Source: Mycolicibacterium confluentis (GTDB lineage: Bacteria > Actinomycetota > Actinomycetes > Mycobacteriales > Mycobacteriaceae). From it: a stretch of DNA of 64,000 nt. Shown in pieces: positions 9,472 to 17,648 of this stretch. Below the pieces are notes generated by a model. The model saw only the letters and a program-made list of their open reading frames with translations. It had not been told where the DNA came from and ran no database searches. Every line of letters starts with the position of its first letter. Positions within the stretch are counted from its first letter, which is position 1. Location of the stretch: NCBI RefSeq assembly GCF_010729895.1, contig NZ_AP022612.1, positions 5,084,001 to 5,148,000 on the forward strand. The letters run 5' to 3'. The position numbers and the translations under genes are program-made.

Positions 9472-10316
9472 CAGAGCGAGGCCTTCGGAAACAGCAGGAC
9501 GTACATCTGGGTGAACACCACGTTGGTGATCATCAGAAGCAGGATCGAGGCGACGACGGTGGCGTTGACGGAGTTGGCCACGCCCGCGGGACCGCCTTTA
9601 GTGGTCAGCCCCTTGTCGCACGCCACGATGGCGACGATGGCCCCGAACACGATCGACTTGATGATGGTCAGCACCAGGTCGCCCACGGTCGCGAAGGACG
9701 CGAACGTCGTCACGAAACTGCCCGGCGCACCGTCCTGCACGAACGTGTTGAACAGGTAGCCGGCCAGGAATCCGATGTAGCAGACCAGTCCGGTCAGCGC
9801 GACACTGACCACGATGGCCGCGGCCAATCGCGGCACCACCAGGCGCCGGATCGCCGAGATGCCCAGCACTTCAAGGGCATCCACCTCTTCACGAATGGTC
9901 CGTGACCCGAGGTCGGCGCAGATCGCGGAACCCACCGCCGACGCCATCAGCAGCGCCGCGACCAGTGGTGCGCCCTGTTTGATGACCGCGAGGCCACTGG
10001 CGGCACCGGCCAGCGACGTCGCGCCGACCTGTCCCGCCAGCAGCGCGAACTGGATCTGCAGGGTCACGCCGATCGGGATGGCCACACACATCGTGGGCAG
10101 CAGAGCAGTCGACGCCATGAACGCCGCCTGATGCACGAATTCGGGGAACGGGAACCGCCACCGGGCGATGTCCTGGACCAGATACTGCAGCGCCCGCAGT
10201 CCCAAGATGAACTGGCTGCCCACCGTCTCCAACGAGGCGACGGGATGCCGCGAGACGTAGCCCTTCGTCCAGTCGGTGATGTCTCCGACCGGCGATGGGC
10301 TCTGCCGCGTTGTCAC
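9471..10316 (-). CDS. yrbEA: YrbE/MlaE-family permease, first subunit
   Basis: A 281-residue MlaE-family permease with the conserved coupling-helix region SRTIREEVDALEVLGISAIR and several transmembrane helices. The GTG start at 10316 has a G-rich ribosome-binding site a few bases upstream. It is the first transporter gene of the mce block and follows the small coiled-coil gene after 18 bases, so the catabolic genes upstream are probably in the same transcript. Confidence 0.93.
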   Translation of the reverse strand: MTTRQSPSPVGDITDWTKGYVSRHPVASLETVGSQFILGLRALQYLVQDIARWRFPFPEFVHQAAFMASTALLPTMCVAIPIGVTLQIQFALLAGQVGATSLAGAASGLAVIKQGAPLVAALLMASAVGSAICADLGSRTIREEVDALEVLGISAIRRLVVPRLAAAIVVSVALTGLVCYIGFLAGYLFNTFVQDGAPGSFVTTFASFATVGDLVLTIIKSIVFGAIVAIVACDKGLTTKGGPAGVANSVNATVVASILLLMITNVVFTQMYVLLFPKASL

Positions 10317-10334
10317 ACTGTCCCCCCGCCCCCC

Positions 10335-10652
10335 TCAGCCCCACCGCGGCTGATCGGGCTCCGACGTGATCGCTGCCCCGAACCTGCGCTTGAAGGCGTC
10401 CCCCGCCTGTTGGTCTCGTCGGTATCGCTCGCCGCTGCGGCGCAGCAGCTCGATGCGCTCCTCGAGACGACGCACCCGGTCGGGGTCAGGGGGCGACGTG
10501 CTGCGCGCCTGCTCCAATTCCGCTGTGGTCGAAGCAACCTCCTCGGAGAGCCGGGCCGCCACCTCCCCGAACGTCAACAGGTCGTAGTCGTCGGTCTCAG
10601 GCCGATCCACCACTGCCCCGTCGTCGCCCTGGACGTCCGGCTCATCCGTCAT
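10335..10652 (-). CDS. Small acidic coiled-coil protein between amidohydrolase and yrbEA
   Basis: A 105-residue soluble protein. Residues 1-25 are acidic and probably disordered; 26-85 are Glu/Arg/Leu-rich with heptad spacing that suggests a helical hairpin or coiled coil; the tail is short. It has no signal peptide and no Cys. It lies three bases after the amidohydrolase and 18 before yrbEA, so it is tightly embedded in the operon. I do not recognise a named family. A role as a small partner of the amidohydrolase or of the cytoplasmic face of the permease is speculation. Confidence 0.75.
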   Translation of the reverse strand: MTDEPDVQGDDGAVVDRPETDDYDLLTFGEVAARLSEEVASTTAELEQARSTSPPDPDRVRRLEERIELLRRSGERYRRDQQAGDAFKRRFGAAITSEPDQPRWG

Positions 10653-10655
10653 CGG

Positions 10656-11816
10656 TCAGCGTCCGCCGTCGAAGTGCAGCAGTTCGCGTGCGTTGAGTTC
10701 GACGATGCGGTGCACGTCGGCGTCGGGGACGTTCAGCAGGTTCTCCGAGATCCGCTTACGACTGTTGGGCCAGTTGGAGTCCGAGTGCGGGTAGTCGACC
10801 TCGACGAGGATGTTCTCGATGCCGATCAGGTCTCGCGAGTTCACCCCGTGCTCATCGTCGATGAAGCAGCCCCAGAAATGCTTACTGAACAGGTCCGACG
10901 GCCGGTCGGTCCGGCTGATGTTCTGGTACCAGCGGTGCCGCTCCCAGGTGTAGTCCAAGCGTTCCAGCAGATAGGGGATCCAGCCGATGCCGCCTTCGGA
11001 CAGCATGAACTTGATGTTCGGATGCCGTTGCAGCATGCCCGAGAACACCAGGTCCGCGGTGCTCCACATCAGGTTGGTCGAGAATGTGGCGATGGCGACC
11101 GCAAACGGCGCCATATCCGCGGGATTCGGGTTCTGGAACGAGAAGCCCGGAACATAGCCACCCGCCCCGAAGTGCAGGCACACCGGCATGTCCGCGGCCT
11201 CGAGTGCGTCCCACAACACCTCCCAGTGGGTGGGGTGGTGGAACGACGGCAGGCCCAGCGGGACCGGGCTGTCGGGGAAGGACACCGCCTTGGTCCCCTT
11301 CGCGGCCAACCGCTCCACCTCCGTCGCGGCGCCCTGCGGATCCCAAGTCGGAAGGATTCCCAACGGAATCAGTCGATCCGGCGCGCTGGCGCACCACTCG
11401 TCGACCTGGAAGTCGTTCCAGGCCCGGACACAGGCGAGGGCCAGGTCCTTGTCCTTGGCGCGCTGGAACACTCCGCCGCCGAATCCCGGGAACGACGGGA
11501 ACGACAGCGCGGCGTGCACACCGTCGATGTCCATGTCCTTGACCCGTTCGGCGGGGTCGTAGCAGCCCGGGATCATCTGGTCGTAGCGCACGGGCTCCAT
11601 GCCGTACTCCGACGGCGGCTTACCCGCGACCGCATTCAGGCCGATCTGCGGATACAGCTGGCCTTCGTAGCGCCAGACATGGTGCCCCTCAGGCGTTTCG
11701 ATGATCTGCGGACCCTCGTCGAGGTGGCCCTGCTCCAGCCGGTCCTGCCACACGCGCGGGTGCTCGATGACGTGGTCGTCCACCGAGATGATCTTCATCC
11801 AATCCTGCAGCGGCAT
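10656..11816 (-). CDS. Amidohydrolase (Amidohydrolase_2 family)
   Basis: A 386-residue cytoplasmic hydrolase or decarboxylase-type TIM barrel. The start at 11816 is set by GGAGG about eight bases upstream. The N-terminal metal motif reads SVDDHVIEHP rather than a plain HxH. A mid-barrel His is in VCLHFGAGG and the late catalytic Asp in EVDYPHSDS, as in the large actinobacterial amidohydrolase family linked to lipid and aromatic catabolism. The real reactions in this family are mostly unknown and include decarboxylation and ring or amide hydrolysis. The gene begins 67 bases after the acyl-CoA dehydrogenase and runs into the mce operon. Confidence 0.85.
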   Translation of the reverse strand: MPLQDWMKIISVDDHVIEHPRVWQDRLEQGHLDEGPQIIETPEGHHVWRYEGQLYPQIGLNAVAGKPPSEYGMEPVRYDQMIPGCYDPAERVKDMDIDGVHAALSFPSFPGFGGGVFQRAKDKDLALACVRAWNDFQVDEWCASAPDRLIPLGILPTWDPQGAATEVERLAAKGTKAVSFPDSPVPLGLPSFHHPTHWEVLWDALEAADMPVCLHFGAGGYVPGFSFQNPNPADMAPFAVAIATFSTNLMWSTADLVFSGMLQRHPNIKFMLSEGGIGWIPYLLERLDYTWERHRWYQNISRTDRPSDLFSKHFWGCFIDDEHGVNSRDLIGIENILVEVDYPHSDSNWPNSRKRISENLLNVPDADVHRIVELNARELLHFDGGR

Positions 11817-11883
11817 GATGTCTCCTCCAAATCGAAACCTTCGGTGGCGCTGATCGGCGCCGTGCACACCAGTGCGGACGGGC

Positions 11884-13059
11884 TCAACGCGGCAATCCCA
11901 GTGCGCGTTCGGCGATGAGGTTGCGCAGCACCTCGTTGGTCCCGCCGGCGATCGTGAATGCCCGCGCGTACAGGAACGCGTCCTGCCACCAGCCCTGATC
12001 GCGCACCTGCGAGTCGCCTTCGATCCGGACGCCGTCATGCCCCTGCAGATCCAGCCCGTACTCGTGCAGGGCCAGGTTGATCTCGCTGAACAGGATCTTC
12101 GACACCGGTGCGTCACCGAGGTCTCCGGTGCCGTGCAGCGCCCGACTGTCGCCGAGGGCCGAAACCAGGGAATTGACATGCACATCCGCGACGAACCCGC
12201 CGATGGTCTGACGTACGTCGTCGCGCTCGATGGCCGGCCGCCCGTCGACTGTCACCTCATTCGCGAGGCGCGCCAGTCGATCCAACGCGCCGAACAGCGA
12301 TGCACCGCTGCCCGCGCTGGACCGCTCTAGGGCCAGGCTCGCGGTGGTCACCGCCCAACCCTGGTTCACCTCGCCGATGACCCGGCTCGCGGGGATGCGA
12401 ACCTCGTCGAAGAACACCTCGTTGAAGTCTGCGGTCCCGGTGATCTCCCGCAGTGGCCGGACCGAGACGCCCGGGGTGGTCATGTCCAGCGCGAACGCCG
12501 TGATGCCCGCGTGCTTCGGGGCGTCGTTGTCAGTGCGCGCCAGGAGGTAGCCCCAGTCGGCGTACTGGCCGTTGGTGGTCCACACCTTCTGCCCGTTGAC
12601 GACGAAGTCGTCACCGGACCGGCGAGCCTTCGTCCGCAGGCTGGCCAGGTCACTTCCGGCGTCGGGTTCGCTGAACAGCTGGCACCAGATGTGCTCGCCC
12701 GACCGGATGCGCGGCAGGAAGTGGTCCTTCTGCTCCTTGGTCCCCGAGGCGATGATCGCCGCGGCGGCCAGCAGGCCACCACCCACGGGTCCGGCGCCGC
12801 CCGCTCGGATCAGTTCGTCGGTGACCGCGGACTCGAACAGGGGATGGGGATTCTCCAGCCCGCCGTACTCGACGGGCCAGTGCACTCCCAGCAACTGTTC
12901 GGAGAACAGCAGGCCAGTCCACTTTCGCAGGGCGGGGATCTCATGTGCTTCAGGTGCACGAACGCCGGTGCGGGGGTGCCGAGGCGGGGCATGTTTGGCC
13001 GCCAGATCGCGAACCCGACGTCGCACTTCGTCAAGTTCGGTGTCCTGCCCGAGTTGCAC
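11884..13059 (-). CDS. Acyl-CoA dehydrogenase (FadE type)
   Basis: A flavoenzyme of about 391 residues that forms the alpha,beta double bond of an acyl-CoA thioester. It shows the FAD-contact segment WCQLFSEPDAGSD, the middle-domain WTTNGQYADW region and the C-terminal GGTNEVLRNLIAERALG helix. The GTG at 13059 is chosen for the GGGAGAG sequence just upstream; a longer frame exists. It diverges from a second, shorter acyl-CoA dehydrogenase at 13177. Mycobacterial FadE proteins for bulky substrates such as sterol side chains often form heterotetramers of two different chains, so these two may be partners; that is inference. Confidence 0.9.
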   Translation of the reverse strand: MQLGQDTELDEVRRRVRDLAAKHAPPRHPRTGVRAPEAHEIPALRKWTGLLFSEQLLGVHWPVEYGGLENPHPLFESAVTDELIRAGGAGPVGGGLLAAAAIIASGTKEQKDHFLPRIRSGEHIWCQLFSEPDAGSDLASLRTKARRSGDDFVVNGQKVWTTNGQYADWGYLLARTDNDAPKHAGITAFALDMTTPGVSVRPLREITGTADFNEVFFDEVRIPASRVIGEVNQGWAVTTASLALERSSAGSGASLFGALDRLARLANEVTVDGRPAIERDDVRQTIGGFVADVHVNSLVSALGDSRALHGTGDLGDAPVSKILFSEINLALHEYGLDLQGHDGVRIEGDSQVRDQGWWQDAFLYARAFTIAGGTNEVLRNLIAERALGLPR

Positions 13060-13176
13060 GAATCTCTCTCCCAGCGCTGTGACCCGACCCAAATTTAGCT
13101 TAATCAGTATCCTGTATCTTTGGGACGGGTTTTGCAATCCCCCGTCGATCCGCCGACTTCAGCTAAGGAGCAGCCC

Positions 13177-14304
13177 GTGAACTTCGAGCTCACCGAGGAG
13201 CAGAGGGGTCTGGTCGACTCCACCCGGTCGCTGCTGGCCGCCAAGTGCTCGCTTGATCGCACGCGCGAGCTGATCGACTCCGACGCCGGATTCGACGTCG
13301 AACTGTGGCGCCACGGCGTCGGCCTCGGCTGGCCGGCCCTGGCGATCGCGGAGGACGACGGCGGCCTGGGACAGCAGACGATCGACCTCGCCCTTGTTGC
13401 CGTGGAACTGGGGCGCAGCCTCGCCGCCACGCCGTTCATCCCCAGCGTCGTCGTCGCCGACGCGATCGGGCGTTCGGAGACTGCCCAGAAATCCAAACTG
13501 CTGCAGTCGATCTCAGAGGGCACCGCCACTGCGTCGTGGGCCTTCGCCGAGTACGGCCAGCCATGGTCGCGCGCCGGAATCAGCACCACCGCCGAGCCAC
13601 GCGGAGAGGGTTGGGTGCTCGACGGAGCGAAGGTGTCGGTGCAGGACGCGGACACCGCCCAGACCCTGCTCGTCGACGCCCTGCTCGAGGGACGGGTGGC
13701 GCGCTTCGTCGTCCCCGCCGACAGTCCGGGGGTGCGGATCGGACGTCAGGCCACCCTCGATGTCACCCGAAGCTACTGCGACGTGACGCTTGCGAAGGTC
13801 GCCGTCGGCGCCGAAGCCCTCTGTGCCTCAGGCGATCTCGCGGACGCATCCCTGAATCGCACGCTCGCGCTCAACACCGTCTTAGTGGCCGCCGAACTCG
13901 TGGGCATCGGACAGCGACTGCTGGATATGACCGTGGGCTACGTCAAGGAGCGGGTCCAGTTCGGGAAGCCGGTCGGCAGCTTCCAGGCGGTCAAGCACAA
14001 GTGCGCCGACATGCGCATCTGGGCGCAGGCCAGCACCGCCGCGACCTACTACGCCGCGCTGGCCCTCGACAGTGAGAAGCACGACGTCGACCATGCGGTG
14101 AGCGTGGCGAAGGCCTACGTGTCGGACGCGATCAACCGCGTGGCCGGGCACGCGCTGCAACTGCACGGCGGCATCGGCTTCACGTGGGAGCACGACCTGC
14201 ACCTGTATCTGCGCCGGGCCCGGGCCGACGCGGCGCTGTCCGGGGACGCCCGGCATCACCGGGAGCGACTGTGCGCGGCGTTGGCAGCCGAGGCCGTCGG
14301 CTGA
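13177..14304 (+). CDS. Acyl-CoA dehydrogenase, probable partner subunit
   Basis: A 375-residue acyl-CoA dehydrogenase-fold protein; the GTG at 13177 has AAGGAG at the ideal distance. It contains the C-terminal region RVQFGKPVGSFQAVKHKCAD and the LQLHGGIGFTWEHDLHLYLRR helix. The mid-domain FAD/substrate motif is weak: the usual TEPxxGSD stretch is replaced by a divergent sequence near FAEYGQPWSRAG. That is typical of the non-catalytic or half-site subunit in mycobacterial alpha2beta2 FadE complexes. It stands divergent to the fuller FadE gene at 11884-13059, with 117 bases of shared promoter region. Confidence 0.88.
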   Translation: MNFELTEEQRGLVDSTRSLLAAKCSLDRTRELIDSDAGFDVELWRHGVGLGWPALAIAEDDGGLGQQTIDLALVAVELGRSLAATPFIPSVVVADAIGRSETAQKSKLLQSISEGTATASWAFAEYGQPWSRAGISTTAEPRGEGWVLDGAKVSVQDADTAQTLLVDALLEGRVARFVVPADSPGVRIGRQATLDVTRSYCDVTLAKVAVGAEALCASGDLADASLNRTLALNTVLVAAELVGIGQRLLDMTVGYVKERVQFGKPVGSFQAVKHKCADMRIWAQASTAATYYAALALDSEKHDVDHAVSVAKAYVSDAINRVAGHALQLHGGIGFTWEHDLHLYLRRARADAALSGDARHHRERLCAALAAEAVG

Positions 14305-14413
14305 GTCTCTCTTCCCGCAGGGCCCGCACCCTCTTTGCCTCCAGCGCAACCAGGTACGCAGTGGGCGTCTGAACCCGTAGCCAGTGCGCGCTCGGCAGGG
14401 CGAGTGTCTGGTG

Positions 14414-14809
14414 TCAGGCTGAGCGTCGCTCGGCGGCCAGCACCGAGTGGACGTTCGCGGTGCGACGCTCCGGCAGGGACCGCACCTCGCCTCTGGCCTC
14501 GTCGGCCACCACACCGCGATAGGTCTGAAGGTACCGACGCTCGGCCTCGCGCATGACGTCGCCGCGGATCGGGTCGAGCCCGAGCCTCACCTCGGCATCC
14601 GCTTCCTGGTTGGCCACCTGCCAGCGCCGGACATAGAAGCACGCAACTCCCGCTGCGTAGCACGCGACCATCGCGATGCCGATCACCGGAGCCAGACCCC
14701 ACCCCAAGGCCAGAGCTCCAACGAACAGGCCCAGGTTGAGGAAGCCCAGCAGGATCAGAACGTACCCCCACATGGGAAAACGGACCTTGTTGATGATTCT
14801 GCGAAGCAT
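14414..14809 (-). CDS. Small two-helix membrane protein divergent from TetR
   Basis: A 131-residue protein. The ATG at 14809 is preceded by GGAGG six bases upstream, which is better than the GTG two codons earlier. Two hydrophobic helices lie at about 13-34 and 37-57, followed by a basic/acidic soluble tail of about 70 residues rich in Arg and Glu. No enzyme motif or family is recognised. It shares a 63-base intergenic region, with a near-perfect palindrome, with the divergent TetR gene and is therefore its likely target. Confidence 0.75.
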   Translation of the reverse strand: MLRRIINKVRFPMWGYVLILLGFLNLGLFVGALALGWGLAPVIGIAMVACYAAGVACFYVRRWQVANQEADAEVRLGLDPIRGDVMREAERRYLQTYRGVVADEARGEVRSLPERRTANVHSVLAAERRSA

Positions 14810-14829
14810 GAGCACCCTCCATTACGATT

Positions 14830-14852
14830 CGCTACGCGTAGCGTAGCGCTAC
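14830..14852. promoter_or_regulatory. Palindromic operator pair between TetR and membrane protein genes
   Basis: The sequence CGCTACGCGTAGCG (14830-14843) is a perfect 14-base palindrome and is followed by the 10-base palindrome GTAGCGCTAC (14843-14852). A further GTAGCG half-site is at 14860-14865. They fill the short region between the divergent starts at 14809 and 14873. This is the usual place and form of a TetR autoregulatory operator; binding is inferred. Confidence 0.7.
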
Positions 14853-14872
14853 AGTCAGTGTAGCGTGTTTTC

Positions 14873-15406
14873 ATGACCAGCGCCGATTCCGATCCCGTGG
14901 GCGTGCGCATCCTGGAAGCCGCCCTCCAACTGCTGCGCTCGCGCGGACCTCGCGCGGTGACGATGCAGTCGGTGACCGAGACCACCGGAATCGCGAAGAC
15001 CACGCTGTACCGCAGGCACCCGAACCGTCGGGCGCTGTTGGCGGCCGCCTTGGAGCGGCTCGCGCCGCAGTCGTCGATCGATGCCGATGCCACCCGCGAG
15101 CAGCGGCTGCGTTGGGCGGTCTCGCAGTCGGTGGAGGTGATCGTGACCGGCATCGGGCCCGGCGGGTTCGCGGCCCTCTTGACCAACGAGGATCCCGAAT
15201 TCAGCGAGGTGTTCCGCGCAATCCTGGTGACCCATCGCGAAGCAGCGGTCGCCGCGCTGAATCTCGAAGAGTTCGACGGCGACACCGTCGTGGACATAAT
15301 CGTCGGCGGCTATGTGGCGGAGTTCGCCCGTTGCGGCACGGTGGATGACTCCTGGACCGACAGGGTCGTGACCATGCTCGCCGGCGCCGGCGACACTGGA
15401 CCGTGA
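14873..15406 (+). CDS. TetR-family transcriptional regulator
   Basis: A 177-residue repressor. The N-terminal helix-turn-helix (about 12-57) contains TMQSVTETTGIAKTTLYRRHPNRRAL, quoted here only as the region around residues 29-55, with the TetR hallmark TTLYRRHPNR. The C-terminal helical ligand domain (about 80-177) is of unknown specificity. It very probably represses itself and the divergent small membrane protein through the palindromes at 14830-14852. No catabolic neighbour is clearly coupled to it. Confidence 0.9.
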   Translation: MTSADSDPVGVRILEAALQLLRSRGPRAVTMQSVTETTGIAKTTLYRRHPNRRALLAAALERLAPQSSIDADATREQRLRWAVSQSVEVIVTGIGPGGFAALLTNEDPEFSEVFRAILVTHREAAVAALNLEEFDGDTVVDIIVGGYVAEFARCGTVDDSWTDRVVTMLAGAGDTGP

Positions 15407-15461
15407 CCCGAACCCGCTGCGGCCTTGCCCAATGCCGCCACGGTGCGGTGGCCAGGGATCT

Positions 15462-17039
15462 CTATGAGCTGCGCTGCGCGGCGACCATCTTGCGCACCAG
15501 GGCCTTCTGAATCTTGGAGCTCGGCGTCCTGGGGAAGTCATCGACCTGGTGAATCTCTTCCGGCCACTTCTGTTTGGCCAGGCCACTGTTCGCGAAGTGT
15601 GCGCGCAGCTCGTCCATCGAGGGCAGGGGCGCGTGGGGTTTCATCCGCAGCACCGCGGCGGTGCGCTCACCGAAGCGGTCGTCGGGGGCAGCCACCGCCA
15701 CCGCCTCAGCGACACCGGCCATCGTCGACAGCACCTCCTCCACCTCCATGGCGCTGATGTTCTCCCCACCGCGGATGATGATGTCGGATTTACGGTCGAC
15801 GATCGACAGGTATCCGTCGTTGTCCAGAACCCCGATGTCCCCGGTGTGATACCAGCCTTCGTCGTCAAAGGCGTTGCGGGTCAGTTCTTCGTCGAGGTAG
15901 CCCAGACACAGGTCCGGTCCGCGGCTGAGGATCTCCCCGTCGGCGGTCAACCGAATCTCCACCCCCGGGAGTGCCTGTCCGTCGGTGTACATCCGTTTGT
16001 CGGCCGGCGCGGTGTAGTGCGTGCTGCTGATGGAGGGGTGCTCGGTGCTGCCGTACGAACGCCATACCGTGACCCCCTGCTCGTGGAGTCGCCGTGCGAC
16101 CGCGGCCGGCACCGACGATCCGCCCATGCCGGCGTACCGCATGTTGTCCAGGTCTGCGGGGGTGAAGTCGGGGTGGTCGAGAAGACTGATGACGAAGTAT
16201 GGTGCGCCACCGCCGAATGTCAGTCCGTCACTGCGCATCAGCGCCAAAGTCTGCGCGGGATTCCAGGCGTCGGTGAGGTAGACCGGCGTGCCGTTCAGCA
16301 CGGGGATCAGGAAAGCGTTCAACATGCCGATGAAATGACCGACGGGCGCCGCGGTGAGCTGCCGTTCCAGCCCCGGCGGATACGCGGCACTGAGCTGCCG
16401 AGTCTCGTACGCCAACGTCTGGTGGCTGTGGACCACCCCCTTGGCGTCACGGGTGGTTCCCGAGGTGAAGGCGATCACCGCCGGTGTTGCCGGCGCAACC
16501 TCGAGGTTGTCGGTGAGTGGCTCGTCGTCCAGCAGCTCATCGAAGTCGCGTCCCACCACCCCGACGATCGGGATGTCGGAGTACAGCTCCGGCTGATATC
16601 GCGTCCGGCCGAACTCCTCGAACGTGATGAACACCTTGGGTTTGGCGGTCGCCGCGATGTGCTGGATCTCCTTGGCACCGTAGAAATGCACGACGGGCAC
16701 CACCACCGCGCCCAGGAATGCCGACGCCCAGAACGTGGCTGCGGCCTCCATCCAGTTCGGCAGCTGGAATGCGACGACATCGCCTGGACCGACCCCCCTG
16801 CGGCGCAGGCCCGCGGCGAGCCTGCGGGCGATCCGCTCGACGTCGTCGAAGGTTCCCGACCACGGGCGGGTCGCGGAGTGCACCCGGAACTCCGCCTGGG
16901 GTGTACGGCGCAGACCCTGTGTCAGCAGGTCCGCGATCGTCTCCTCGGTCCACCATCCGTTCGCGGTGTACGACTGCACCAATTCGGCTGGAATGGCGCG
17001 GTTTACCAACGTCGGGCCGGTTCCGACCGAGCGATTCAC
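15462..17039 (-). CDS. Acyl-CoA synthetase / AMP-dependent ligase
   Basis: An adenylate-forming enzyme of about 525 residues that activates a carboxylic acid with ATP and, in most relatives, CoA. Visible core motifs are FTSGTTRDAKGVVHSH (P-loop), YGSTEHPS, YHTGDIG, DRKSDIIIRGGENIS and the C-terminal catalytic lysine in RTPSSKIQK. The GTG at 17039 has AAGGA six bases upstream; another GTG five codons earlier has no such site. It lacks the insertion typical of fatty acyl-AMP ligases, so a CoA ligase is favoured. An inverted repeat at 17081-17100 lies in its promoter region and links it to the regulon extending to 31.5 kb. Confidence 0.9.
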   Translation of the reverse strand: MNRSVGTGPTLVNRAIPAELVQSYTANGWWTEETIADLLTQGLRRTPQAEFRVHSATRPWSGTFDDVERIARRLAAGLRRRGVGPGDVVAFQLPNWMEAAATFWASAFLGAVVVPVVHFYGAKEIQHIAATAKPKVFITFEEFGRTRYQPELYSDIPIVGVVGRDFDELLDDEPLTDNLEVAPATPAVIAFTSGTTRDAKGVVHSHQTLAYETRQLSAAYPPGLERQLTAAPVGHFIGMLNAFLIPVLNGTPVYLTDAWNPAQTLALMRSDGLTFGGGAPYFVISLLDHPDFTPADLDNMRYAGMGGSSVPAAVARRLHEQGVTVWRSYGSTEHPSISSTHYTAPADKRMYTDGQALPGVEIRLTADGEILSRGPDLCLGYLDEELTRNAFDDEGWYHTGDIGVLDNDGYLSIVDRKSDIIIRGGENISAMEVEEVLSTMAGVAEAVAVAAPDDRFGERTAAVLRMKPHAPLPSMDELRAHFANSGLAKQKWPEEIHQVDDFPRTPSSKIQKALVRKMVAAQRSS

Positions 17040-17080
17040 CTGAGTCCTTGACACTCAGGCAGTGTGGCACGCATCATACG

Positions 17081-17100
17081 AATCAATCAAGCGATTGATT
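17081..17100. promoter_or_regulatory. Regulon operator site 1
   Basis: AATCAATCAAGCGATTGATT: perfect 8-base inverted arms around a 4-base centre. It lies between the AMP-ligase (minus, start 17039) and the NTF2-like gene (plus, start 17209) and could control both. It matches four other sites at 24947, 26441, 26526 and 26641. Confidence 0.8.
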
Positions 17101-17208
17101 GGAAGCAGCACTACGAAAAGGGCTGGGGTGCCGAGCAGTTTCTCGGCCAGGACGCTGTCCGGCCCCAGTTCGGCACCACCAACCGCTAACCGGCACAGAG
17201 GATTGAGA

Positions 17209-17640
17209 ATGGATATCCAGGAGATCAGCGACCGGCTCGAGATCGAAGCGCTGCTCGCGAAGTACGCCAGGGCGGTCGACACCCGCGACTGGGACTTGTG
17301 GCGGTCGTTGTTCACCGATGATGCGGTGGTGGATTATTCGTCGGCCGGCGCCATAGCCGGAACCCGCGACGAGGTCGCCGACTGGCTGGCGCAGGCGCTG
17401 AGCGCGATGCAGATGATGCAGCACTTCATCTCCAACATCGAGGTGGAGATCGCCGGTGACACCGCGCAGGTGCGCGCCATGTTCTACAACCCGATGCAGC
17501 TGCCGGGGATGGACGAGCTGAGCTACTGCGGTGGCTACTACCACCACACCATGGTCCGGACACCGGCGGGCTGGCGTAGTCGAGCGTTGCGTGAAGAGAA
17601 CGCCTGGTTCGCGAATCCGCTGCTTCCGGCCCAGGGCTAG
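17209..17640 (+). CDS. SnoaL/NTF2-like protein
   Basis: A 143-residue protein of the SnoaL-like (NTF2 fold) family, starting at MDIQEISDRLEIEALL. The family pattern of an N-terminal helix, then YARAVDTRDWDLWRSLFTDDAVVDY and a curved sheet with paired His (QHFISN, YYHHTMV), is clear. Members act as hydratases, isomerases or dehydratases on polycyclic or lipid substrates, or as non-catalytic binding proteins, so the reaction here is not known. It is followed after eight bases by an epimerase/dehydrogenase gene and controlled by a promoter next to operator site 1. Confidence 0.85.
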   Translation: MDIQEISDRLEIEALLAKYARAVDTRDWDLWRSLFTDDAVVDYSSAGAIAGTRDEVADWLAQALSAMQMMQHFISNIEVEIAGDTAQVRAMFYNPMQLPGMDELSYCGGYYHHTMVRTPAGWRSRALREENAWFANPLLPAQG

Positions 17641-17648
17641 ACCGCTCA

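Noticed and set aside
15549..17051. 500-codon open frame opposite the AMP-ligase
   Set aside because: Fully explained by the AMP-ligase with all adenylation motifs on the other strand.
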